In this document: positions 1 through 5,396 of the stretch, one piece after another
Numbering within the stretch: position 1 is the stretch's first letter
Layout of the letters: each line of letters begins with the position of its first letter
Assembly: GCA_002694095.1 (NCBI GenBank)
Contig: NZLD01000008.1
Coordinates: 1-5,396, forward strand
Direction: 5' to 3'
DNA from: Micrococcales bacterium
GTDB lineage: Bacteria > Actinomycetota > Actinomycetes > S36-B12
DNA: 5,396 nucleotides
Notes under the pieces: generated by a model
What the model saw: the letters and a program-made list of their open reading frames with translations, nothing else
Told to the model about the DNA's origin: nothing
The model's database searches: none
Program-made: the position numbers and the translations under genes

Positions 1-320
1 GCAAGGTACGGGTAGGACTTATCGTCGCGGTACTTGACGTTGAAGCGTGGGTCGTACTCCTTGATCCACGTGAACTCCAGGGCAAGAGCTTCGACTTCGT
101 TTGCGACGACGACCCAATCCACACTGTCGGCCGCGGTGAGCATCGATTGTGTTCGCGGATGAAGTGCGGTGAGGTCAGCGAAGTAAGAATTGAGTCGCGA
201 GCGCAGCGACCGCGCCTTGCCCACATACACAACACGTCCGTGGGCGTCCCGGAAACGGTAGACGCCGGGCGCTTGCGGAATTGATCCAGAGGCCGGCCGG
301 TATTCGCTGGGGTCGGCCAT
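1..320 (-). CDS. uvrC: Excinuclease ABC subunit C, N-terminal part (runs off the left edge)
   Basis: UvrC is the nuclease of bacterial nucleotide excision repair; it makes the 3' and then the 5' cut around a lesion marked by UvrA and UvrB. My translation from the ATG at 320-318 gives 106 residues, starting [20 protein letters not shown]. They form the GIY-YIG endonuclease domain, which makes the 3' incision: GVY at residues 19-21, VYVGKA at 31-36, Arg42 at the position of the conserved catalytic arginine, and Glu82 in an LExxxIK context, the probable metal-binding glutamate. The following stretch, with [17 protein letters not shown] at about 90-106, is typical of UvrC. The start is supported by AGGGGA seven bases upstream and by normal family alignment. 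The gene is the last visible member of the uvrA-Rieske-uvrC block and lies 10 bases after the Rieske stop. The central UvrB-binding, RNase H-like and helix-hairpin-helix parts lie outside the window. Identification is secure. Confidence 0.96.
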   Translation of the reverse strand, partial: MADPSEYRPASGSIPQAPGVYRFRDAHGRVVYVGKARSLRSRLNSYFADLTALHPRTQSMLTAADSVDWVVVANEVEALALEFTWIKEYDPRFNVKYRDDKSYPYL

Positions 321-326
321 CGTCGA

Positions 327-332
327 TCCCCT
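327..332 (-). promoter_or_regulatory. Ribosome binding site of uvrC overlapping the Rieske stop codon
   Basis: Read on the minus strand, AGGGGA sits seven bases before the uvrC ATG. Its first two bases belong to the TAG stop codon (333-331) of the upstream Rieske gene. The arrangement fits translational coupling: a ribosome ending on the Rieske gene is placed at the uvrC start. Coupling is inferred; the overlap is seen directly. Confidence 0.7.
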
Positions 333-861
333 AAGCGAGGACGACCGAGTTGCCCTGCACCTCCACGGGAACCGCCGGTAGGCCTTCGGATGCAGGTCCG
401 GTGATCACACTGCCGTCCGTGGCAGAGAAAAGCGATCCGTGGCAGGGACACAGGATCTCGTTGGACTCCACCGACGACACCAAGCATCCCTGGTGCGGGC
501 ACACCGCGCTAAAGCCTTTGACGTCTCCGGACGTCGGTTGCACCAGCACGACGGGCGGATCGGAAATCACCACTCCACCTTCGACGGGAATCTCGTCTAC
601 CGATGCGAGTCCATCAACCGCCTCCTGCGAAGCGGCCTCTTCCGCACCTTCGGCACCGTCGACTTTCGCTTCCTCGGCCGAGCTCGGTGCGGCCTCGGGC
701 GTGGAAGCCTCCGGTGTCTGTGCGGGCGATGGTGCGGCCTCGGCGGAAGCCGCAGTGTCCTCAGAAGCGCTGTCACCCCCGCCGCAGGCCACCAGGATGC
801 CGCCGACGGCTACGAGGCCGCCGCCGGCAATAACGTCACGTCGTCGAAGAGCAGATGCCAT
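331..861 (-). CDS. Rieske [2Fe-2S] protein, predicted Tat-exported lipoprotein
   Basis: This 176-residue protein is predicted to carry a Rieske iron-sulfur cluster on the outer face of the membrane. The N-terminus has a twin-arginine-like RRRDV (residues 6-10), a hydrophobic Gly/Ala/Val segment (11-25) and a lipobox LVAC with Cys26 as the lipidation site. Residues 27 to about 83 form a low-complexity Ala/Glu/Ser/Pro tether. The globular domain (about 85-176) has box 1 CPHQGC (Cys121, His123, Cys126) and box 2 CPCHGS (Cys138, Cys140, His141). This gives two Cys and two His cluster ligands plus the Cys126-Cys140 pair that forms a disulfide in classical Rieske proteins. It is much shorter than the Rieske subunit of the bc1 complex and lacks its transmembrane anchors. 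Redox partner and function are unknown. It lies 37 bases after uvrA and 10 bases before uvrC. No Shine-Dalgarno site is visible, and no alternative in-frame start occurs nearby upstream. The fold is certain; the physiological role is not. Confidence 0.93.
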   Translation of the reverse strand: MASALRRRDVIAGGGLVAVGGILVACGGGDSASEDTAASAEAAPSPAQTPEASTPEAAPSSAEEAKVDGAEGAEEAASQEAVDGLASVDEIPVEGGVVISDPPVVLVQPTSGDVKGFSAVCPHQGCLVSSVESNEILCPCHGSLFSATDGSVITGPASEGLPAVPVEVQGNSVVLA

Positions 862-867
862 ATGGCC

Positions 868-873
868 ATGGTA
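868..873 (-). promoter_or_regulatory. Possible -10 element for a leaderless Rieske transcript
   Basis: On the minus strand TACCAT (a TAnnnT match) ends six bases before the Rieske ATG, which has no visible Shine-Dalgarno sequence. This spacing would put transcription start at the initiation codon. There is no recognisable -35 element, and the 37-base gap after uvrA equally fits simple read-through, so this is a weak call. Confidence 0.22.
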
Positions 874-898
874 CGTGACTGTTTCGCCGAAGGCGCGT

Positions 899-3733
899 TC
901 ACAACAGGGGGTGAAGAAAACGTCCGGTATGGCTCGCGTCCGCGGCCGCTACCGATTCCGGCGTTCCTTCCGCGACGACCGTTCCCCCTCCGGATCCCCC
1001 CTCTGGCCCGAGATCCACGATCCAGTCGGCGGACTTGATGACGTCGAGGTTGTGCTCGATGACGATGACTGTGTTGCCCTTGTCGACCAGGGATTGAAGG
1101 ACACCGAGGAGTTTGCGAATGTCTTCGAAGTGCAGGCCGGTGGTGGGTTCATCGAGTACGTAGACGGTGCGGCCCGTCGAGCGCTTTTGCAGTTCGCTGG
1201 CGAGCTTCACACGTTGCGCCTCTCCCCCGGACAACGTTGGTGCCGACTGTCCCATCCGCACGTATCCGAGCCCCACATCAACCAGCGTGGACAGGTGTCG
1301 TGCGATCGCCGGCACCGCCTCGAAGAAGGACAGGGCGTCTTCTATCGGAAGATCTAGCACCTCCGCGATGGTTTTGCCCTTGTAGTGGACTTCCAAGGTC
1401 TCGCGGTTGTAGCGATCACCGTGACAGACCTCGCAGGGAACGTAGACGTCGGGAAGGAAGTTCATTTCGATCCGTATCGTGCCGTCGCCGCTGCACGCCT
1501 CACAGCGTCCGCCCTTCACGTTGAAGGAGAACCGACCCGGCTGATACCCCCGCACCTTGGCTTCTGCGGTCGCGGCAAAAAGCTTGCGAATGTGATCAAA
1601 GACGCCCGTGTATGTCGCCGGATTACTCCGCGGCGTACGTCCAATGGGGCTTTGGTCGACGTGCACAACCTTGTCGATCTGATCGGTACCAGAGATGCTC
1701 TTGTGCTTTCCTGGCACGAGCCGGGCGCCGTTCAAATCACGCGCAAGGACGTTGAACAGGATGTCGTTCACCAAGGTCGACTTACCTGACCCGCTCACCC
1801 CGGTCACACAGACGAAGTTCCCCAACGGAAAACGTGCCGAGACATTCTGCAGATTGTGTTCACGCGCCCCCTTGATGGTGATCCATCCACGCTCCTGAAG
1901 ACGCCGCACGGCCGGAACATCGATACCTCGGCTTCCCGACAGGTACTGACCGGTGATGGATTCCGCATTCGCAACGAGTTCTGGCACCGTTCCGCTAACG
2001 ACGATCTGCCCACCGTGCTCCCCGGCTCCGGGTCCGATGTCGACGACCCAGTCGGCTGTGCGGATCGTGTCTTCATCATGCTCGACAACAATCAGGGTGT
2101 TCCCCAGGTCCCGTAGGCGAACCAGGGTTTCAATCAGGCGGTGATTGTCACGCTGATGGAGTCCGATGCTCGGCTCGTCGAGGACGTACAAGACACCCAC
2201 CAGGCCTGATCCGATCTGGGTGGCCAGGCGGATCCGCTGCGCCTCGCCGCCGGCCAAAGTGCCAGCCGCACGATCCATCGACAGGTAATGCAGCCCGACG
2301 TCCACGAGGAATTGCAAGCGCTCGTTGACTTCCTTCAACACGCGTGACGCGATCACGCTTTCTCTCTCGCTCAGGGCAAGGCTGCTCAACACGTCCGCGG
2401 CCTCCCCGATCGGCAGCGAGGCGATGTCGGCGATTGACTTGCCCTCGATCGTGACCGCGAGCGTGAGTGGCTTGAGTCGACTCCCGGAACAGGCGCTACA
2501 GGGGACTTCCCGCATGTAACCCTCGAAGCGTTCCCGCGATGCGTCGGTTTCGGCCTCCGCGTGCCTGCGCTTCACATAGGGAACAACGCCCTCATATTCG
2601 GTGTAGTACGACCGGCGCCGTCCGTAACGATTGCGGTACTGCACATGAATGGGCTCGTCGTAGCCTTCGAGGATCACCTTCTTCGACCGAGCCGGGATCT
2701 TCTTCCACGCGGCTTCGACATCAACGCCGATTTCATCGGCAATTGCCTCGAGCAGTCGCGAGAAGTATCCCGAAACTGTGCCACGGGACCACGGCGCAAT
2801 TGCCCCCTCGCTCAGGGATCGATCCACGTCCGGGACGACGAGTTCGATATCCACCTCGCGCGTCGTTCCCAAACCGGAGCATTCGGGGCATGCTCCGAAA
2901 GGAGAGTTGAACGAAAAGGATCGTGGTTCGAGTTCTTCGAAGGACAGTCCGTCCCTCGGGCAGGCCAGATGCTCGGAGTAGATCCGCTCCCTCTCGGGAA
3001 CGCCCTCCTCGCGATCGACGAAGTCCAAAACCACATAGCCGTGGCCGAGGCCCAGAGCCGTCTCCACACTGTCGGTGAGTCGACGCCTCGATTCTTTGTT
3101 GACGGTCAATCGGTCGACAACGACTTCAACGGTGTGCCGCTCTTGCTTCTTGAGCTTGGGGACTTCGTCTAGCCCATAGACGACACCGTCGACGCGAGCC
3201 CGGGAGTAGCCCTGGGTTTGCAACTGCTGAAAGAGCTCGCCGTATTCACCCTTGCGGTCGCGAACCAGGGGTGCCAGCACCTGGAATCGAGTCTTTGCTG
3301 GCAGGTCGAGCACCTGATCGACGATCTGCTGCGGGGTCTGCCGGCTGATGGGATCCCCGCACTCGGGGCAATGCGGTCTTCCTATTCGGGCGTAGAGCAG
3401 GCGCAGGTAGTCGTAAACCTCAGTGATCGTCCCCACCGTCGAGCGCGGATTGCGAGATGTTGACTTCTGATCGATCGAAACTGCCGGTGAAAGCCCTTCA
3501 ATGAAATCGACATCCGGCTTGTCCATCTGTCCGAGAAACTGACGCGCATAGGCCGAAAGACTTTCGACGTAGCGACGCTGCCCCTCGGCAAAGATGGTGT
3601 CGAATGCCAACGATGATTTGCCGGATCCCGACAATCCTGTGAAGACGATGAGGGCATCCCGGGGAAGATCCAGCGATACGTCCTTGAGATTGTGCTCCCG
3701 CGCACCGCGGACTACGAGGCTCTCGCCAACCAC
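899..3733 (-). CDS. uvrA: Excinuclease ABC subunit A (UvrA), complete
   Basis: UvrA is the dimeric ABC-family ATPase that finds bulky DNA lesions and loads UvrB in nucleotide excision repair. From the chosen GTG start it has 944 residues. Seen in order: Walker A GLSGSGKS (33-40); CPEC (122-125); the first insertion-domain zinc site with Cys258, Cys282 and Cys285 but Asp261 where a cysteine is classical; CSAC (412-415); first ABC signature LAGGEAQ (493-499) and Walker B VLYVLDEP (514-521); second Walker A GVSGSGKS (645-652); intact zinc finger Cys744/Cys747/Cys767/Cys770; second signature LSGGEAQ (834-840) and Walker B ending LDEP (to 863). I chose GTG at 3733 over the in-frame ATG at 3790 for three reasons. 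Family members begin about eight residues before GAREHNLK. A purine-rich AAGGGGG lies just upstream. The extra 19 codons use codons rare in this DNA and would run into the divergent gene's start. It is first in a block with a Rieske gene and uvrC. I see no frameshift. Confidence 0.98.
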   Translation of the reverse strand: MVGESLVVRGAREHNLKDVSLDLPRDALIVFTGLSGSGKSSLAFDTIFAEGQRRYVESLSAYARQFLGQMDKPDVDFIEGLSPAVSIDQKSTSRNPRSTVGTITEVYDYLRLLYARIGRPHCPECGDPISRQTPQQIVDQVLDLPAKTRFQVLAPLVRDRKGEYGELFQQLQTQGYSRARVDGVVYGLDEVPKLKKQERHTVEVVVDRLTVNKESRRRLTDSVETALGLGHGYVVLDFVDREEGVPERERIYSEHLACPRDGLSFEELEPRSFSFNSPFGACPECSGLGTTREVDIELVVPDVDRSLSEGAIAPWSRGTVSGYFSRLLEAIADEIGVDVEAAWKKIPARSKKVILEGYDEPIHVQYRNRYGRRRSYYTEYEGVVPYVKRRHAEAETDASRERFEGYMREVPCSACSGSRLKPLTLAVTIEGKSIADIASLPIGEAADVLSSLALSERESVIASRVLKEVNERLQFLVDVGLHYLSMDRAAGTLAGGEAQRIRLATQIGSGLVGVLYVLDEPSIGLHQRDNHRLIETLVRLRDLGNTLIVVEHDEDTIRTADWVVDIGPGAGEHGGQIVVSGTVPELVANAESITGQYLSGSRGIDVPAVRRLQERGWITIKGAREHNLQNVSARFPLGNFVCVTGVSGSGKSTLVNDILFNVLARDLNGARLVPGKHKSISGTDQIDKVVHVDQSPIGRTPRSNPATYTGVFDHIRKLFAATAEAKVRGYQPGRFSFNVKGGRCEACSGDGTIRIEMNFLPDVYVPCEVCHGDRYNRETLEVHYKGKTIAEVLDLPIEDALSFFEAVPAIARHLSTLVDVGLGYVRMGQSAPTLSGGEAQRVKLASELQKRSTGRTVYVLDEPTTGLHFEDIRKLLGVLQSLVDKGNTVIVIEHNLDVIKSADWIVDLGPEGGSGGGTVVAEGTPESVAAADASHTGRFLHPLL

Positions 3734-3738
3734 CAAGG

Positions 3739-3745
3739 CCCCCTT
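3739..3745 (-). promoter_or_regulatory. Ribosome binding site deciding the uvrA GTG start
   Basis: Minus-strand AAGGGGG ends five bases before the GTG at 3733-3731, with the AAGG core about eight bases away. The upstream ATG at 3790 has only a poor GGA upstream. The site is therefore the main sequence argument for the shorter UvrA. Confidence 0.55.
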
Positions 3746-3775
3746 CTCGGCACTATTCCCGTGGGCACCTGTCGC

Positions 3776-3781
3776 TAGGGT
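3776..3781 (+). promoter_or_regulatory. TAGGGT: -10 element or Shine-Dalgarno site for the MBL-fold hydrolase
   Basis: TAGGGT ends seven bases before the ATG at 3789. It matches the actinobacterial -10 pattern TAnnnT at the distance expected for a leaderless mRNA. The same bases contain AGGG eight bases before the ATG, which could instead act as a Shine-Dalgarno site. No clear -35 hexamer is visible upstream. Either reading supports initiation at 3789; which one is true cannot be told from sequence alone. Confidence 0.4.
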
Positions 3782-3788
3782 GCCAAAC

Positions 3789-4439
3789 ATGTATTCCGGT
3801 CACGCCAGCGTAGGCGGTCCCGCACTCAACCGCGAACTGTCGACGGTGGTCATCCACAAGCTTGCGGTTGGCCCCATGGACAACAACGTCTATCTGCTGC
3901 GCTGCACTGCTACGGGCGAACAACTCCTGATCGATGCTGCAGCCGAAGGCAACCGGATCCTCAATCTTGTAGGCGGCGACACACTTTGCGGCGTCGTAAC
4001 CACGCATCGCCATCACGATCATTGGGGCGCACTAGCCGACGTGACCCGCGCGACGCATGCGCCGACCTACGCCCACGATGCGGACGCCGACGCGATCGAT
4101 GTGCCCACGCGACATCGACTGCACGACGAAGAGACCATCACCGTCGGCGATGTAACCCTGGGTGTGATCCACCTGGTCGGACACACCCCCGGGTCGCTGG
4201 TCCTTACTTTCGACGATCCACACGGACACACCCATCTGTTCACCGGTGACTGCTTATTTCCGGGCGGCGTGGGTCGCACCTGGTCGCCGGAAGATTTCGA
4301 GACCCTGTACCGCGGTGTGGTCGAGAAGATTTTCGACCGTTACGACGACGACACCTGGGTCTACCCCGGCCACGGTGACGACACGACGCTGGGCCGGGAG
4401 CGACCGTCGTTGGATAATTGGTGGAAACGGGGCTGGTGA
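3789..4439 (+). CDS. Metallo-beta-lactamase-fold hydrolase, glyoxalase II-like
   Basis: This complete 216-residue, probably cytoplasmic enzyme has the zinc site of the metallo-beta-lactamase superfamily: THRHHDH (His73, His75, Asp77, His78), GHTPGS (His132), FTGDCLF (Asp154) and YPGHGDDTT (His195). The motif set and the [12 protein letters not shown] segment resemble the short glyoxalase II-like (YcbL-type) hydrolases, which cleave thioesters such as S-lactoyl-thiol conjugates. The C-terminal helical domain of classical glyoxalase II is absent, and the protein ends soon after the last His motif, so the true substrate is uncertain. The ATG at 3789 has TAGGGT just upstream. The open frame continues to 3594, but that part lies antisense inside uvrA and is not likely coding. 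A GTG at 3846 is a shorter alternative. It is transcribed away from uvrA; from memory, a similar hydrolase gene neighbours uvrA in mycobacteria (Rv1637c next to Rv1638), so the pairing appears old. Confidence 0.93.
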   Translation: MYSGHASVGGPALNRELSTVVIHKLAVGPMDNNVYLLRCTATGEQLLIDAAAEGNRILNLVGGDTLCGVVTTHRHHDHWGALADVTRATHAPTYAHDADADAIDVPTRHRLHDEETITVGDVTLGVIHLVGHTPGSLVLTFDDPHGHTHLFTGDCLFPGGVGRTWSPEDFETLYRGVVEKIFDRYDDDTWVYPGHGDDTTLGRERPSLDNWWKRGW

Positions 4440-4440
4440 A

Positions 4441-4455
4441 CGGGGATTTCCCCCG
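4441..4455 (+). terminator. Small GC-rich hairpin after the MBL-fold hydrolase, possible weak terminator
   Basis: CGGGG (4441-4445) and CCCCG (4451-4455) form a perfect five-pair stem with an ATTTC loop, starting two bases after the hydrolase stop codon. There is no following T-run, so it is not a classical intrinsic terminator. T-less hairpins have been proposed to end transcription in some actinobacteria. The stem is short and could occur by chance in this DNA. Confidence 0.3.
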
Positions 4456-4513
4456 ACATCGCAAACAACCGCCATCTGTTCGTCAGACGCCACACACACG
4501 GACAGTCACCTCG

Positions 4514-4519
4514 TAGGCT
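4514..4519 (+). promoter_or_regulatory. Possible -10 element (TAGGCT) for the potassium channel gene
   Basis: TAGGCT fits the TAnnnT -10 pattern common in actinobacteria. It ends six bases before the in-frame GTG at 4526, the spacing of a leaderless start. Its first three bases are also the in-frame TAG stop that closes the channel frame upstream. There is no evident -35 element. If used, it could drive either a leaderless GTG start or an mRNA with a 66-base leader before the ATG at 4592. Confidence 0.35.
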
Positions 4520-4591
4520 GCCCTGGTGGCATCGGCGCAACCCCAAGAATCGGCGGCAGCCTCGACTACTGCACCGTTAGATACCTCGCGC

Positions 4592-5396
4592 ATGGATCGA
4601 ATCTGGGCTCACATCACCGACAGCACGCCAGATCCGGACAACCCTCGACAAGTGCGAGCGCAGGGGCGGCTGGACGCGTATGAACGCCGCACCGCCCTGG
4701 CGATGGTGCTCTTGGCCGTTGGGTATCTCGTCCTGTACTCGTTCTACGTTCTCGACGAGGGCCTCACCTCTGAAGGGTTAGATCGACTCGACACCGCAAT
4801 GAACGTCATTTGGGTGGTCTTCATTGTTGATCTCACCCTTCGCACCGTCCTGGCGCCCAAGCACATTGCATACCTGGTCCACCATCCGCTCGATGTGATC
4901 GCGGTCGCCGTTCCCGCCTTCCGAGTGCTGCGCGTCCTGCGCGTGCTCACCGCCGGTCAGTGGCTGATCAGTCGGGGCAGCCGGTTGCGTGTCGGTCGGA
5001 CCGCGACGGCTGTGGTCTTCGCGGTGGCATTCCTGACGTATCTCAGCTCCCTCGCTGTACTGAACGCGGAACGCGGGGCCAAGGGCGCGGATATCGAATC
5101 CTTCGGCGATGCGGCGTGGTGGTCACTGGTGACCATGGCCACCGTCGGCTACGGCGATTATGTGCCGGTCACCACGAATGGGCGCATTGTCGCCGTTGGG
5201 CTGATGGTCGTGGGCATCTCGCTGCTTGGCCTGGTAGGTGCGTCGGTGGCCTCGGCGGTGGTTAACCGAATCAGCGGGCGGGCGCAGGAGGGACAGTCGG
5301 CGGTCAAGGAGGATCTCGAAGCACTCCGCACCGAAATTGCCGCCTTACGGCAGGCCCTTCTTGATGCGGGTGTTACCGGCCTGTCGCAGCCGCTCC
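4592..5396 (+). CDS. Voltage-gated-type potassium channel (runs off the right edge)
   Basis: My translation from the ATG at 4592 gives 268 residues with no stop before the window ends. It has the full layout of a six-transmembrane Kv channel in the inner membrane: S1 about 33-53; S2 about 68-87 with Asp80 and Arg84; S3 about 96-108 with Asp101; S4 with the repeated RVLRVLRVL (Arg111, Arg114, Arg117); S5 about 137-158; pore helix about 172-183; selectivity filter TVGYGD (184-189); S6 about 197-224. A likely coiled coil follows (about 236-260, LEALRTEIAALRQALL), which could support tetramer assembly. The filter makes potassium selectivity near certain. Actual voltage gating is inferred: only three S4 arginines are present, with almost no S3-S4 linker. 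The frame is open back to a GTG at 4526, which would add 22 residues rich in Ala, Ser and Thr; neither start has a good ribosome binding site. Nothing links it functionally to the repair genes. Confidence 0.93.
   Translation, partial: MDRIWAHITDSTPDPDNPRQVRAQGRLDAYERRTALAMVLLAVGYLVLYSFYVLDEGLTSEGLDRLDTAMNVIWVVFIVDLTLRTVLAPKHIAYLVHHPLDVIAVAVPAFRVLRVLRVLTAGQWLISRGSRLRVGRTATAVVFAVAFLTYLSSLAVLNAERGAKGADIESFGDAAWWSLVTMATVGYGDYVPVTTNGRIVAVGLMVVGISLLGLVGASVASAVVNRISGRAQEGQSAVKEDLEALRTEIAALRQALLDAGVTGLSQPL

Larger units (their letters stand above)
4440..4591. other. Intergenic region between the hydrolase and the potassium channel
   Basis: This 152-base stretch holds the hairpin at 4441-4455, a short CA run (4491-4499), a TAGGCT hexamer at 4514-4519 and an in-frame GTG at 4526 that could be the true channel start. 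A TAGATA ends eight bases before the ATG at 4592. There is no recognisable RNA gene and no strong Shine-Dalgarno site. Confidence 0.6.

Noticed and set aside
350..1357. Long plus-strand open frame (335 codons) across the Rieske gene and the 3' end of uvrA
   Set aside because: It lies antisense to two clearly identified genes, is very rich in Ser/Arg/Pro, has no recognisable domain, and is the kind of shadow frame expected opposite GC-rich coding DNA.
2561..3172. Plus-strand open frame of 203 codons opposite uvrA
   Set aside because: It is fully antisense to conserved UvrA sequence and shows no domain or plausible start signal.
3594..3788. N-terminal extension of the MBL-fold hydrolase by 65 residues
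   Set aside because: The extra part is antisense to the conserved UvrA Walker A region, and the family fold begins after the ATG at 3789, which has a good upstream signal.
3734..3790. UvrA start at the upstream ATG (3790)
   Set aside because: The added 19 residues are unlike UvrA N-termini, use rare codons, have a poor ribosome binding site and reach the divergent gene's start codon. Kept only as an alternative.
3734..3850. SOS (LexA) box upstream of uvrA
   Set aside because: I looked for the actinobacterial GAAC-N4-GTTC pattern around the uvrA start and found none; ACATGT alone is too short to call. Any SOS control would have to come from outside the pattern or region searched.
4475..4487. 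Small inverted repeat TCTG/CAGA in the intergenic region
   Set aside because: A four-pair stem is expected by chance and has no associated feature.
4491..4499. CA dinucleotide run
   Set aside because: Only about four and a half units; too short to be a meaningful repeat.
1..5396. Mobile elements, CRISPR arrays, tRNA or rRNA genes, defence system
   Set aside because: No direct repeats, terminal inverted repeats, transposase motifs or RNA gene signatures were seen; all of the coding space is accounted for by five conserved genes.

Overview
The window looks like chromosomal DNA of a member of the Actinomycetota. It is GC-rich (around 60% by eye). The UvrA and UvrC sequences closely resemble actinobacterial ones, and several genes lack a Shine-Dalgarno site but carry a TAnnnT hexamer 6-7 bases before the start codon, as expected for leaderless actinobacterial transcripts. 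Coding density is very high, no stretch over about 160 bases lacks a gene, and I see no mobile element, CRISPR array, tRNA or rRNA.

Minus-strand block (positions 1-3733). Transcribed leftward from about 3733 are uvrA (nucleotide excision repair damage sensor, complete), a small Rieske [2Fe-2S] protein with a Tat-type lipoprotein signal (complete), and uvrC (excision nuclease, only the N-terminal GIY-YIG part is in the window). The gaps are 37 bases (uvrA to Rieske) and 10 bases (Rieske to uvrC). The uvrC ribosome binding site overlaps the Rieske stop codon. This looks like one operon in which a predicted envelope redox protein sits between two cytoplasmic DNA repair genes.

Plus-strand block (positions 3789-5396). 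Divergent from uvrA is a 216-residue metallo-beta-lactamase-fold hydrolase of the glyoxalase II-like type. The uvrA reading frame extends upstream to an ATG that shares the palindrome ACATGT with the hydrolase start, but the GTG at 3733 is the better uvrA start, which leaves a compact 55-base divergent region. A short intergenic stretch (4440-4591, with a small hairpin) follows. Then comes a six-transmembrane, voltage-gated-type potassium channel with a TVGYGD selectivity filter, which runs off the right edge of the window.

Nothing here amounts to a clearly new system. The points most worth a second look are the Rieske lipoprotein inside the uvrA-uvrC operon, the shared use of bases at the divergent uvrA/hydrolase start region, a possible set of leaderless promoters, a Ser-to-Ala change in the first ABC signature of UvrA, and the compact potassium channel with its uncertain N-terminus.
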